Source of the DNA: Maledivibacter sp.
Lineage (GTDB): Bacteria > Bacillota > Clostridia > Peptostreptococcales > Caminicellaceae
Assembly (NCBI GenBank): GCA_025210375.1
Contig: JAOASB010000035.1
Location: 1-37,744 of the forward strand
Reading direction: 5' to 3'
DNA length: 37,744 bases
Each line of letters starts with the position of its first letter. Position 1 is the stretch's first letter. Made by a program: the position numbers and the translations under genes. Positions 1 to 9,228 of this stretch are shown here, piece after piece. The notes under the pieces were generated by a model. That model was not told the origin of the DNA, searched no databases, and saw only the letters and a program-made list of their open reading frames with translations.

Positions 1-255
1 CAAAAAGCCTATTTATATACACCAAGTAAAACCATTGAAATGGTAGGGTCAAATGGTCGTTTTGAATTACCACTCAATAAAAACAGTGTTCTTCATAATA
101 AAATGCACTATATACCAGTACATACCCCCGATGGAGATTATAAAATCACAGTGGATTTAAAGGGAGCTTCAACCCCTGGTGGGAAATTAAATATATGTGT
201 AGATACAATCATCCCAGTTAAGGGGGATATGTACGAAGATGATAATACTAATTAG
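1..255 (+). CDS. C-terminal part of an unidentified protein (5' truncated by window)
   Basis: The frame is open from the first base and ends at TAG 253-255, giving about 84 residues of a C-terminus; the ATG at 40 need not be the real start. The visible part is beta-rich, with the stretch YIPVHTPDGDYKI followed by STPGGKLNI and an acidic end (GDMYEDDNTN). From memory it resembles the tail of DUF5704-type surface proteins of Firmicutes, where a similar HTPDG...TPGG pattern ends in a charged segment, but I cannot confirm this. There is no clear terminator behind it. The downstream 800 bases are decayed, so the gene may lie at the edge of a degraded accessory segment. Confidence 0.55.
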   Translation, partial: QKAYLYTPSKTIEMVGSNGRFELPLNKNSVLHNKMHYIPVHTPDGDYKITVDLKGASTPGGKLNICVDTIIPVKGDMYEDDNTN

Positions 256-381
256 TGAAATTATTGGATAATTACAGTAAAAGGAATTTTAGAAAATCAT
301 ACTGAAAACTTACTTTTTTATAAACTTTAAGATTTTATAAATTTTAAATAGAAAAAGTAGGATAGGGTCTTTACATTATAA

Positions 382-522
382 TCTGAGATAATTAAAGAAA
401 TAGGATATGATGGGAAGAAACTATTCTTATGCAAATATAAAGAATGGTTTTCACTTGATGAGGTAAATAAACACAATTATAAGTGGTATCTAGACGTAGG
501 GGATTTGTTATGTGAAAAATGA
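382..522 (+). pseudogene. Remnant of a small coding sequence, C-terminal about 46 residues
   Basis: The frame is open between stops at 379 and 520. It encodes a plausible hydrophilic C-terminus (IGYDGKKLFLCKYKEWFSLDEV, then YKWYLDVGDLLCEK) with no start codon or ribosome site for it. It ends just before a ribosome site and the next broken reading frame, as in a decayed gene pair. No family recognised. Confidence 0.3.
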
Positions 523-539
523 TAGAAAGGAGAATGTCA

Positions 540-686
540 ATGAAAATAACAAGAGAATACAACGAAAAATCCACCTTTGCAGATATCTCAAAACTTTAGC
601 TTGAAAATATATCCAACAGAGTTATTGAAAAAAATAAAGAAGATAAATATAATAAAGATACAACTATTACACCTCATGAAATATGA
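540..686 (+). pseudogene. Small ORF interrupted by an in-frame TAG
   Basis: A good ribosome site (AAAGGAG) precedes ATG 540. The frame reads MKITREYNEKSTFADISKL, meets TAG at 597-599, and then continues in the same frame for 28 sensible residues (LENISNRVIEKNKEDKYN...) to TGA 684-686. Small proteins starting this way often lie next to large serine recombinases in clostridial mobile elements (recalled, not checked). I read it as a passenger gene of a decayed element inactivated by a nonsense change. Read-through is possible but less likely, because the surrounding DNA is also decayed. Confidence 0.45.
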
Positions 687-1053
687 CAAATCTATTTGTA
701 AGAATAGTGGGGGAGGAGTTTGCCTTTAAAAATTGACAAACTAATACCTATCCCCATTACTACTTTAGTCAAATGAAGACTGAAAGGCTTTATTTATTTT
801 ATTGCACTTCATAGTATAAGAATACGTCACATAGAAGTAAAACTGAGTGACATTTTATTAAGAAAATTCAATGAATATCTTTTGTTGATAATGACTGAAA
901 AAATTTGGAATGATTTATAGAAAAAGATTCATACAAAATATATTGGCAAATATAAGTTCGCGTAATGTACTTAAAAAGCAATTGAGGAAGACATCAAAGC
1001 GTCTAAGTGCTGTTGCTAATTATTAACATATTTAAGAAGAAAGGAGAGTATTT
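687..1053 (+). other. Degenerate intergenic stretch with gene remnants
   Basis: No intact gene is seen. Short frames with plausible protein character recur between stops, for example near 895-1010, which ends in a frame reading KAIEEDIKASKCCC before TAA. Each is broken by stops and frameshifts. The stretch probably belongs to the same decayed element as the remnants at 382-686 and 6144-6299. The last 15 bases hold the AGGAG ribosome site of the surface protein. Confidence 0.35.
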
Positions 1054-4000
1054 ATGTATTTCAGTATAAGTACACCATACAAGAGGATTATGAAAAGTAA
1101 AAGAGTAGTGTTTTTAGTTTTGACTTTAATGTTATTATTATTCGGCTTTATGGAGGTAAACGCAGCTAGTGAGTCAGCATTTGATAATGATTTTAACTGG
1201 GTAAAGACAGCATGTGACGAAAATGGTGTTTTATGTCATTCGTTTGAAGCAAAACCATACAAAGATTTTAATATAGAAGGGGTCACCTTTCGTATTACTG
1301 CAACTGGTGATGGGGATGGTAGTGTAGTAGCACATAGTTCATACGGGAAAGGTGGTACATCTTGTATTACTGTGCTTTCAGGTAAATGGAATGCTAATGT
1401 ACAAAATTTTAAGACTGTTGAAAGAGTTACTATTAAAAGAGCAGATGGTAAGCCTTGGTTGTTGAATTCTTTATGGGCTGATAAGCAAGAAATTCAACCA
1501 AGAATAATTACTTTTACTGGTAGTTTAAATGGTACTACAGTTGTTACAAAGACATGTAATGGTATGAATCAAACATTAAATTTTGGAAATGCGATCATTG
1601 ACACATTAACTATTACAAGCGAAGATTTTTATGATGAGTACTTCACTATAGATAATTTAAAAGGTAATACTGAAGCAACACTAAACGAAAAACCAACAGC
1701 AGCAAACTTTACAGCATCACCTATATTTGAGAATACTGCATATGATTTTAACACATCACAATTTGGTTATGCAGATGGGGATAGCAATCCATTGGATCAT
1801 CTAAAAATAACATCTGTACCAGCTAGTGGTTCGTTATGGATAGATAGTGACAATAATGATAGTATTAATGGCTCAGAGGCGGCATTAACTAATGGTTCAA
1901 CTATTTCAAAAGCCTCATTAGATGCAGGCAAGCTTAAATACATAAACACAAATGGAAATTCCTCATCATTTACCTTTAAAGTGAACGATGGAACAGATGA
2001 TAGTGAAGCATCCTATACAGCTACCCTGCAAGTGACATCAGAGCCAAGGGTGACATTAAGCTTAGAACCTAATTCAACCGTTAATGAAAACGGTGGAACC
2101 ACTAATATCAAAGCGATTCTATCTGAGACTCATAATAAGAAAGTAACGGTTAATTTAGCATTTAGTGGAACAGCAAGCTCATCGGATTACTCAGCTTCTT
2201 CATCCATTGAGATAGAAGCTGGACAAACCTCTGGAACAGTAACGATAACAGGAACAGATGATACTATCTACGAAGGAGAAGAGGGAATCATAATAGATAT
2301 TGATTCTGTAACAAACGGTAAGGAGTCAGGGACTCAGCAAGTAACATGTAATATAACAGATGATGATTCAAAGCCTCTTATAACGCTACAAGTGGATAAA
2401 ACACAGCTAACTGAAAACCCAGAAAATTGTATAGTTACAGTAACAAAGCAGGGAGCTACAACAAAAGATATCACAGTAAATCTGAGCATAAGCGGAACAT
2501 CAATAGCAGCAGACTACAACCTAGTAGATAACCCAATAACCATACTTGCAAGTGAAACCAAAAAAACAACAACCCTTTCAAGTTTGCAAGATGTGCTAGA
2601 TGAAGATAATGAGACAGTTATAATCGACATAGCATCTGTAACTAATGGAAAGGAAAACGGAACTCAACAAAAAACCGTAACCATCTTAGATGATGATGAT
2701 CCACCTACAGCTTCATTATCCTTAGAAAACAGTCCACTGGCTGAGGATGGTGGGAAAGCAACATTAAAAGCAACTTTATCGGTAGCATCGGGAAAAGATA
2801 TAATCGTAGGTCTTGGGTATACTGGTACAGCATCAAACAATGATTATACTGCAAATACTACTGATATAACCATTGCTGCGGGTGATACAGAAGGTAGTCT
2901 AATGATTACTGGGAAAGATGATGATATCGACGAAGATACAGAAACAATCATTATAGATATAGATACTGTGACAAATGCAACAGAAAATGGCATACAAACA
3001 GCAACAGCAGAGATAACAGACGATGATACTGCCTCTTTAAATATTACGGAATCCGATGGTAGTTCATCTGTCAATGAATCTGGTACAATGGATACCTTTA
3101 CAGTTGCATTAGCATCAAAGCCTATAACCAATGTAGTGTTAAACGTAGCAAGTATAGATAAAGATGAAGTAGATGTGGACAAAACTACGCTGACCTTTAC
3201 AGAAGATAATTGGAACGTAGCACAGACCGTAACATTAATAGGGAAAGATGACAACCTAGTAGATGGCAATCAAAATATTCAAGTAAATATAACCGTTGAT
3301 GATGACCAAAGTGATAACAAATATGATGGTTTGAGTGGCAATATTTCTGTTACAACACAAGATGATGATGTTGCTGGTTTTACCATTATAGAAACAGATG
3401 GTAATACATCAGTATCAGAAGATGAAACAACGGACACATTTACAGTTAAATTAGATGCTCAGCCTGAAACAAATGTTGTCATTAAAATAATAAATGGTGA
3501 TACCACAGAAAAATCAATAAGCCATGATAGCTTGACCTTTACAAAGGATAATTGGAACGCAGAACAAACCGTGACAGTAACAGGTGTGAATGATGATACT
3601 AAAGATGGAGAACAATCTACGGATATCACTTTAAGCATAGATCAAACAAATACAGATGACACTTTTGATTCTGTAGCAAGTAAAAAAATCTCAGTTACAA
3701 CCATAGACAACGATGTACCAAACCTTATTATAACAGAAGATAGCGGAAAAACAAGTGTAATAGAGGGTTCAACGGTTAAAGATAAAATAGCATTCAGATT
3801 ATCAACCCAACCTGTAGGTGGTAATGATGTAAATATAACCTTGACACCAACGGATACAAGCGAGATATCCTTATGGGAAACCAGCATTACAATACTAAAT
3901 GCAGATTGGAACAAAAATCATAATGTGACAGTAGCAAGTGTCGATGATATAGAATTAGATGGCGATATAACAAGTAATATCAACATAACTACAACTAGCT

Positions 4001-6063
4001 CTGATTCGGATTATAACGGATTAGCAAAAACGGTGAAGGTGATAACAGTAGATGATGAGTCAGTAGATATGTCTATCGCCAGCGACAATAAACCCGTGAA
4101 CAATGGTAGCACTGCTCCAACAGTAGAAAACCATACAGACTTTGGTAGTGTAGATATTCATACTCAAACCGTAACAAAAACCTATACCATTAAAAATACA
4201 GGCAACTATGAATTAAGACTGACAAATACTCCTAGGGTAACAATAACAGGAGATTCAGGTTTTAGTGTAGAGAGTCAACCAGAAGCTATTATAGCAGGTG
4301 GAGCAAGCACAACCTTTACAATAAAATTTGACCCAAGTACCACTGGAGAGAAAACAGTGACAGTTAGCATTGCAAATACCGATACAGATAACAATCCATA
4401 CACCTTTAAGGTAAAAGGAACAGGAACAGAGGACATTGATGCTCCAACAGTAACAAACCTTAGTCCTAGTAATGGAGGAACGAGCATAGCTATCAGTTCA
4501 AACCTAGAAATAATCTTTAACGAAAATATCAAAAAAGGTACAGGTTATATTAAGATATATAAAAGCAGTGATGATAGTTTAGTAGAGAGTATTTCAGCTA
4601 ATGATGTTTCCATAAATGAAAAAATAGTTACCATTAACCCTACAAATGACTTTGCACATGGAACAAAATACTATGTCAAAATAGATAGTCGTGGGTTGAC
4701 CGATGAAACAGGCAATGACTATACAGGGATTTCTGATAAAATAACTTGGAGCTTTACAACACAGAGTAAAAGTAGTAGCTCCTCAGGGGGAAGTTCTTCT
4801 AATAGTAGCAACAATGTATCTGTAGAAGTAAATGGCAAAAAAGAAGGATCTTTAGGCAAGGCTAAAACCAAGTATGAAGGCGGAAAGAAAGTTATAACAG
4901 TCAGTATTGATGAGAAAAAATTAGAAGAAAAGCTTGAGAAAGAAAGAACAGGATCAACGGTAACCATCCCAGTAGGTGGTCAAAAGGGAAGCGTAGTAGG
5001 ACAGCTTAATGGTCAAATGGTGAAGAACATGGAAGAAAAAGAAGCCATCGTAGAGATTAAAACAGAAAAGGCAACCTATACCTTACCAGCAGATCAAATC
5101 AATATTGATAAGATATCCGAAGAACTTGGTGAAGGCATTGACTTAGAGGACATTGATGTAGAAGTAAAGATTGGTGAGACATCAAAGGATATGGTAAAGG
5201 TAGTAGAAAATACAGCAAAGAAGGATGCATTGACTTTAGTAGTACCACCAGTAGACTTTGAAGTAACCTGTAGCTATGAAAGCAAAAAAGTGAGTGCAAG
5301 CAAGTTCAATGCTTATGTAGAAAGAACCATAGCACTACCTAAGGGAATAGAACCAAATAAGGTTACAACAGGAATCGTTGTCTATCTAGATGGCACCACT
5401 TGTCATGTGCCAACAAAGATTGTTAAGATTGACGGAAAGTACTATGCTAAGATTAACAGTCTAACTAACTCAACGTATTCAGTAGTTTGGAATCCCAAAA
5501 ATTATTCAGATGTAGAAAACCATTGGAGTAAAGATATCTGTAACGAAATGGGTGCAAGAATGGTGGTAGAGGAAGAAAGTGAAAACACATTCAATCCAGA
5601 TCAACAAATAACAAGGCTATTTTTCACAGAAACTGTTGTCAAGGCATTAGGGCTAGGAGATAAGGGAAACAATGCCACCTTTACAGACATGGCTAAGACG
5701 GATGAAGGTTTTGGATACGTAGCAACCAGTGTGGAATATGAACTCATAGAAGGCTATCCAGATCGGACATTTAGACCAGACAATAGCATCACAAGAGAAG
5801 CAGCAGCAACATTGATATTAAGAGCAATGAAACTGGCAGGCATGAAAGTAGACTATACAGATGAGGAATTACAAAATGAATTAAATCAATTTGTAGATAA
5901 AGCAGATATCCATGATTGGGCTAAAAAGCCAATAGCTATCTGTGCCAAAAACGGTCTAATAGTAGGAAATAACCAAAATCAGTTCTTGCCAAAAGCCAAC
6001 ATAACAAAAGCAGAACTAGCTATGATTATGAAGCGAATGCTAGAAAAGGCAGGTTTAATATAA
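1054..6063 (+). CDS. Giant secreted SLH surface protein with tandem Calx-beta repeats
   Basis: A 1669-residue exported protein, probably held on the cell wall through SLH domains binding pyruvylated wall polymer. The start at 1054 is favoured by AGGAG about 8 bases upstream; M13 is the alternative. A signal peptide (KSKR, then a leucine-rich core) ends near residue 38. In order I see an N-terminal domain (about 40-215), a cadherin-like repeat (about 216-330), six Calx-beta-type repeats of about 110 residues each (from about 331, 440, 550, 660, 773 and 888, each ending in a DDD/DND turn), a choice-of-anchor-D-like Ig domain (about 1004-1126), a Big_5-like Ig domain (about 1127-1238), a Ser/Gly linker (about 1239-1258), a domain of about 220 residues, and three SLH motifs (about 1483-1669). 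The acidic DDD turns suggest calcium binding. It is flanked by decayed mobile DNA. Role inferred: adhesion or surface layer; no catalytic motif seen. Confidence 0.9.
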   Translation: MYFSISTPYKRIMKSKRVVFLVLTLMLLLFGFMEVNAASESAFDNDFNWVKTACDENGVLCHSFEAKPYKDFNIEGVTFRITATGDGDGSVVAHSSYGKGGTSCITVLSGKWNANVQNFKTVERVTIKRADGKPWLLNSLWADKQEIQPRIITFTGSLNGTTVVTKTCNGMNQTLNFGNAIIDTLTITSEDFYDEYFTIDNLKGNTEATLNEKPTAANFTASPIFENTAYDFNTSQFGYADGDSNPLDHLKITSVPASGSLWIDSDNNDSINGSEAALTNGSTISKASLDAGKLKYINTNGNSSSFTFKVNDGTDDSEASYTATLQVTSEPRVTLSLEPNSTVNENGGTTNIKAILSETHNKKVTVNLAFSGTASSSDYSASSSIEIEAGQTSGTVTITGTDDTIYEGEEGIIIDIDSVTNGKESGTQQVTCNITDDDSKPLITLQVDKTQLTENPENCIVTVTKQGATTKDITVNLSISGTSIAADYNLVDNPITILASETKKTTTLSSLQDVLDEDNETVIIDIASVTNGKENGTQQKTVTILDDDDPPTASLSLENSPLAEDGGKATLKATLSVASGKDIIVGLGYTGTASNNDYTANTTDITIAAGDTEGSLMITGKDDDIDEDTETIIIDIDTVTNATENGIQTATAEITDDDTASLNITESDGSSSVNESGTMDTFTVALASKPITNVVLNVASIDKDEVDVDKTTLTFTEDNWNVAQTVTLIGKDDNLVDGNQNIQVNITVDDDQSDNKYDGLSGNISVTTQDDDVAGFTIIETDGNTSVSEDETTDTFTVKLDAQPETNVVIKIINGDTTEKSISHDSLTFTKDNWNAEQTVTVTGVNDDTKDGEQSTDITLSIDQTNTDDTFDSVASKKISVTTIDNDVPNLIITEDSGKTSVIEGSTVKDKIAFRLSTQPVGGNDVNITLTPTDTSEISLWETSITILNADWNKNHNVTVASVDDIELDGDITSNINITTTSSDSDYNGLAKTVKVITVDDESVDMSIASDNKPVNNGSTAPTVENHTDFGSVDIHTQTVTKTYTIKNTGNYELRLTNTPRVTITGDSGFSVESQPEAIIAGGASTTFTIKFDPSTTGEKTVTVSIANTDTDNNPYTFKVKGTGTEDIDAPTVTNLSPSNGGTSIAISSNLEIIFNENIKKGTGYIKIYKSSDDSLVESISANDVSINEKIVTINPTNDFAHGTKYYVKIDSRGLTDETGNDYTGISDKITWSFTTQSKSSSSSGGSSSNSSNNVSVEVNGKKEGSLGKAKTKYEGGKKVITVSIDEKKLEEKLEKERTGSTVTIPVGGQKGSVVGQLNGQMVKNMEEKEAIVEIKTEKATYTLPADQINIDKISEELGEGIDLEDIDVEVKIGETSKDMVKVVENTAKKDALTLVVPPVDFEVTCSYESKKVSASKFNAYVERTIALPKGIEPNKVTTGIVVYLDGTTCHVPTKIVKIDGKYYAKINSLTNSTYSVVWNPKNYSDVENHWSKDICNEMGARMVVEEESENTFNPDQQITRLFFTETVVKALGLGDKGNNATFTDMAKTDEGFGYVATSVEYELIEGYPDRTFRPDNSITREAAATLILRAMKLAGMKVDYTDEELQNELNQFVDKADIHDWAKKPIAICAKNGLIVGNNQNQFLPKANITKAELAMIMKRMLEKAGLI

Positions 6064-6143
6064 CTAGAAAAGAATTAAAAGGATGAGTAAGATTACTAAT
6101 TTATTTTTTAAATGTGCCTCAGGTGATAAAATAATATTCATAA

Positions 6144-6299
6144 ATCCAAACAGAACAAGAACAACTAACTAAACGTATAAATGATATACGAAAAAGTCTA
6201 AAGGAAGATAATGAGAGCATAGCGAATGCTAAAAGGTTTACTGATATCATCAAGGAATATGATAGAATATTAATAACAGACGGAATCCATAAGGAATGA
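6144..6299 (+). pseudogene. Relic of the C-terminus of a large serine recombinase (DUF4368-like)
   Basis: A frame opens after TAA 6141-6143 and runs 51 codons to TGA 6297-6299 with no start codon. It reads as a charged coiled coil (EQEQLTKRINDIRKSL) followed by NAKRFTDIIKEYD. This matches the C-terminal coiled-coil end of large serine recombinases of clostridial transposons, where a similar helix precedes F-x-x-x-x-K-Y (recalled family pattern). The catalytic and zinc-ribbon parts are gone. It supports a former mobile element around the surface-protein gene. Confidence 0.5.
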
Positions 6300-6367
6300 A
6301 TTAAAATGTCATTAGCAAAAAACTATAATTTTAAAAATATGCTTGGTAGAGCTAGAGGAGATTTAGT

Positions 6368-7090
6368 ATGAACAAGTTTTGTAAATATCTTATATTCCTA
6401 GTAATATTAACCCTGATAACAGTAATTCCCATAATAATATTTGCCAATTCTGCAGAACCACCGTCATTAATTATCCTTATCAATAATCCTCCAGAAGATC
6501 TGTCAATTGTGATGATATCCAATGAAGAACAACCAGAAGCAATGGTTAGAAGGGTAGCATGGGAAGGATATTATGTTTTTTATTCATCCCAGATGCAGTC
6601 GGATGGCGAGTATACATTCAAAGTTACATCAAATGGGAAGAGTTTTGAATGTACATTTACTAAACCTATAAAGAGATATAACGAGATTCTCACACTAGAT
6701 TTATCTAGTCAGAAACTTAGTTATGGCAAATATCCATTTCGCTCTGTACTTTTAGTATCAATGCGTTTATTACTTACTCTTTTGATTGAAGGCATTGTTT
6801 TTTGGCTCTTTGGGTTTAGAGAAAAAGGGAGTTGGCTTATATTTCTTATCATAAACCTAATAACCCAGGGAGGATTGAATATATGGTTGAATAGCGAAGC
6901 TTCATCCATGTCAACTTACTTAATATTGACCTTAATTATCGGAGAGTTTTTTGTGTTTTTAGTAGAAATAATAGGATTTGAAAATTTAATTAGGGAGAAA
7001 AAAAGGAAGGTTATCCTGGGATATGTTCTTTTAGCAAACCTTATAAGTTTAATTGCTGGAGGGTATATGATTTCAATTTTACCAGTTTAG
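6368..7090 (+). CDS. Hypothetical membrane protein with exported N-terminal domain
   Basis: 240 residues, start supported by AGAGGAG about 8 bases upstream. Residues 8-28 form a signal-like hydrophobic segment. Residues about 29-120 are predicted to be a small beta-rich domain outside the membrane, and about 125-238 hold four hydrophobic helices with a basic loop (IREKKRK) near 207. I do not recognise the family; similar one-domain-plus-four-helix proteins occur in Clostridia without assigned function. It stands alone, convergent with the recombinase, with a shared terminator hairpin immediately after its stop codon. Confidence 0.7.
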   Translation: MNKFCKYLIFLVILTLITVIPIIIFANSAEPPSLIILINNPPEDLSIVMISNEEQPEAMVRRVAWEGYYVFYSSQMQSDGEYTFKVTSNGKSFECTFTKPIKRYNEILTLDLSSQKLSYGKYPFRSVLLVSMRLLLTLLIEGIVFWLFGFREKGSWLIFLIINLITQGGLNIWLNSEASSMSTYLILTLIIGEFFVFLVEIIGFENLIREKKRKVILGYVLLANLISLIAGGYMISILPV

Positions 7091-7091
7091 A

Positions 7092-7117
7092 AAAGAAGCA
7101 CATTTTAGTGCTTCTTT
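7092..7117. terminator. Bidirectional terminator hairpin between convergent genes
   Basis: A ten-base inverted repeat (AAAGAAGCAC / GTGCTTCTTT) with a six-base loop lies just after the plus-strand stop at 7088-7090 and overlaps the stop codon of the minus-strand recombinase (7116-7118). Confidence 0.75.
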
Positions 7118-8234
7118 ATTCTTCCAGCCATTCAAAGTTTTTAACAATTTCTCTTTTGACATTCTTTTTATGAGCCGCATACAGCTGAGTGGTTGTAACA
7201 TTATCATGGTCAAGGAGATTTTGTACATCGTATATAGAGAATCCATACTGAATAAGTGAAGAGGCGGCGGTAGCCCTTAACTTATGGGGGCTATAGCCAC
7301 TGGCCCTAGTTGTATCCAGTGCAATCGAAGTATATTTCTTGACAAGCTTTCTAACGGATAGCTTAGTCATTCTTTTCTTTTGTAGTGATAAGAATAAAGC
7401 GTCTCTGTATTCCTCAGAAACACTTTCTGAGCTAGGCCTTTCTTCGTTTATATACTCTTTTATAACTTTTTCCACGGATTTATTTAAGGGCATGTTAACC
7501 TCTTTGCCCCTTTTCCTATAAATCTTAAACTCCCCACGATTGAAATTGAAAGAAGAAATATTTAATTGTTGCAATTCATTTAATCTGAGACCGTATGTAG
7601 TAAATAAAACCAAAATAGCTTTATCTCTTATTTTAGTTTTTTTCCAATATTGTTTTTCCTTTTCCGTTAATCCACTTCCATTTTCAACTGCATCTAGCAT
7701 TATTGCCACTTCATCAACCTCCAATTTCTTAATTGCATCGGGTTGAGGTTTAGGTAGTTTTATAGGATTGAAACCATCTGTTATGTTATTAGGTAGTATT
7801 TCATCCCTATATAGGAATTTAAAAAGGGATACAAGAGATGATTTTTTACGAGCCAAAGCCCTATTGTGATTTTCCATTACAACTGTAGAATCCGTTTTCT
7901 TAATCAAGTATCTAGCACAATAATCACCGATAAACCTGTTTATATCACGGGCTTTAATACCTATAAAATCCTCATTAGAGATTTCCTTTGTATCAGTAGC
8001 TGATGTTAAACTTGTTTCAGATATAAGATAATTACAAAAGAAAATAACATCGTTAAGGTAAGCGTGTCTCGACGTTAAGGATACGCTATTTTTCAAAAAA
8101 ATAAAGTAGTCCGTCATAAAATCAGGTAGTTGAGACTCTATAAATAAACATCTTTCGATCATATCATTTTCTGACTTGACAATATTATCGGGTTTTGATG
8201 ACTTATTGTGAACAGTAAAATTATTTTTTAACAC
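7116..8234 (-). CDS. Tyrosine recombinase/integrase (XerS/XerC-D-like)
   Basis: Site-specific recombinase of 372 residues with GTG start at 8234-8232. GGAGG lies 7 bases upstream, while the longer frame to 8321 reads into a MITE-like repeat and has no ribosome site. The N-terminal SAM-like DNA-binding domain spans about 30-150 and the catalytic domain about 165-372. Counted from the GTG, the active-site set is complete: R217 (TYGLRLNE), K241 (YRKRGKE), H317 and R320 (SPHKLRA), H343 (LLDHDN) and nucleophile Y352 (TQLYAAH). Single-recombinase systems of the XerS type have about this size, so it may resolve chromosome dimers or mobilise an element; no dif-like site was identified. It ends at a hairpin shared with the convergent upstream gene. 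Confidence 0.88.
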   Translation of the reverse strand: MLKNNFTVHNKSSKPDNIVKSENDMIERCLFIESQLPDFMTDYFIFLKNSVSLTSRHAYLNDVIFFCNYLISETSLTSATDTKEISNEDFIGIKARDINRFIGDYCARYLIKKTDSTVVMENHNRALARKKSSLVSLFKFLYRDEILPNNITDGFNPIKLPKPQPDAIKKLEVDEVAIMLDAVENGSGLTEKEKQYWKKTKIRDKAILVLFTTYGLRLNELQQLNISSFNFNRGEFKIYRKRGKEVNMPLNKSVEKVIKEYINEERPSSESVSEEYRDALFLSLQKKRMTKLSVRKLVKKYTSIALDTTRASGYSPHKLRATAASSLIQYGFSIYDVQNLLDHDNVTTTQLYAAHKKNVKREIVKNFEWLEE

Positions 8235-8277
8235 ATCTATTCCTCCCACATAAAAATCATTGAAGTAATATATTTGT

Positions 8278-8405
8278 TTATTGAGGAAATTGCATAATTC
8301 TAACTTGGCATAATTGCACAATAAATGTGGTATGCCTCTAGGGGGATTTAAGACTATATGTAGTAGTAAATTTTTGAGGATTGTAATTATGAAATTTGCT
8401 CTATT
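8278..8405. repeat. MITE-like element, short copy (family M)
   Basis: Left end GAGGAAATTGCATAATTCT and, read on the other strand, right end GAGCAAATTTCATAATTAC form imperfect terminal inverted repeats of about 19 bases. The sequence matches the ends of the longer copies at 34333-34499 and 37603-37744 but lacks about 40 bases of the middle. It lies just upstream of the recombinase ribosome site. No coding capacity. Confidence 0.7.
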
Positions 8406-8448
8406 ATCATTTTATATAAAAATCACCTATATTTCAATTCATTAGTTT

Positions 8449-8543
8449 TATATAGGGATTCCAGACAAAACTTTAATTTATCCTAAACTCTCTATATAGG
8501 GTTTTCATAGTATAAGTTAAAGTCTATACTAAAATCCCTATAG
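8449..8543. repeat. Two adjoining short palindromic elements (family Q)
   Basis: The second unit (8492-8543, 52 bp) starts CTATATAGGG and ends TCCCTATAG; its arms pair around a roughly 10-base centre. It differs from the copy at 34210-34261 by one base. The first unit (8449-8496) is a diverged copy sharing the CTATA junction. A third, diverged copy lies at 23143-23195. Function unknown; it resembles a REP- or mini-MITE-like element. Confidence 0.7.
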
Positions 8544-8637
8544 GTAAGAGTACAGACATAACTTAAATACTAATATATGGTATAATGTTAGTGATTTGTG
8601 AAAGCAATATACTTTAGAAAGAAAGGACAACTATGCA

Positions 8638-9036
8638 ATGGTTTTCGAGCGTAAAAGAGTAGCATATTTTATATACACAATAGTTGTTATAATATTGGGT
8701 TTAAGCTCAAGGCATTTTTCTAATACTTTACCTAAATTTTTAGCTGTATACTCAGGAGATATTCTATGGGGATTAATGATATTTCTTTTATTAGGATTTA
8801 TCTTCAAAAAAAAATCAAGTATAAATATAGCTGTAATAGGAGCTGTTATTTCCATATCTATTGAAATAAGTCAGCTTTATCATAGTCCATGGATCGATGG
8901 AATTCGTAAAACTACAATTGGTGGTTTAGTATTAGGATATGGTTTTTTATGGAGTGATATAGTTTGTTATATTGTGGGTATAGCTATTGGTTTCATATTT
9001 GAAATTTTTTTGAGGATAAACAACTTCAAGGTTTAA
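8638..9036 (+). CDS. DUF2809 (VanZ-like size) small membrane protein
   Basis: 132 residues with four predicted membrane helices (about 9-25, 37-55, 62-78, 105-125) and the conserved stretches GLSSRHFS, YSGDILWG and SPWIDGIRKTTIGG typical of DUF2809. Start at ATG 8638, about 10 bases after AAAGGA; the ATG at 8633 is in another frame. No function is established for the family. The final codons (from about 9015) and the stop codon fall inside palindromic repeat copy P at 9015-9111, so the original C-terminus was probably replaced when that element inserted. It stands alone among repeats. Confidence 0.7.
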   Translation: MVFERKRVAYFIYTIVVIILGLSSRHFSNTLPKFLAVYSGDILWGLMIFLLLGFIFKKKSSINIAVIGAVISISIEISQLYHSPWIDGIRKTTIGGLVLGYGFLWSDIVCYIVGIAIGFIFEIFLRINNFKV

Positions 9037-9111
9037 TATATTTCAAAGAAAAAATTTAGAAGCGTTCATTATTTTCTTTGAAATATATTTTAAGTCTTAA
9101 TGTTGTTTATC
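9015..9111. repeat. 97-bp long-palindrome element, copy A (family P)
   Basis: Starts GATAAACAAC and ends GTTGTTTATC, with arms of about 40 bases that pair around a loop of about 17. Same length and about 90 percent identical to copy B at 34114-34210. The left end lies within the DUF2809 reading frame and supplies its stop codon. Confidence 0.8.
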
Positions 9112-9228
9112 TATAGAATGAAGTAAAATCGAGTTAGTATGAAGTGTAAGATTTAAGGGATAGAATATATGATTATAAAATAGTGTAAGCAAGATATATA
9201 TTGAAACTATTGTGGAGGTGAATGGAAC

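Noticed and set aside
2844..5299. Several minus-strand ORFs of 66-141 codons inside the giant surface gene
   Set aside because: They mirror the low-complexity Thr/Asp-rich repeats of the sense strand and have no ribosome sites or recognisable domains.
8235..8321. N-terminal extension of the recombinase from ATG 8321
   Set aside because: It is translated repeat sequence with no ribosome site; GTG 8234 has GGAGG at the right spacing.
8551..8586. TATAAT at 8581-8586 upstream of the DUF2809 gene
   Set aside because: No -35 hexamer at 16-18 bases, so I could not support a promoter call.
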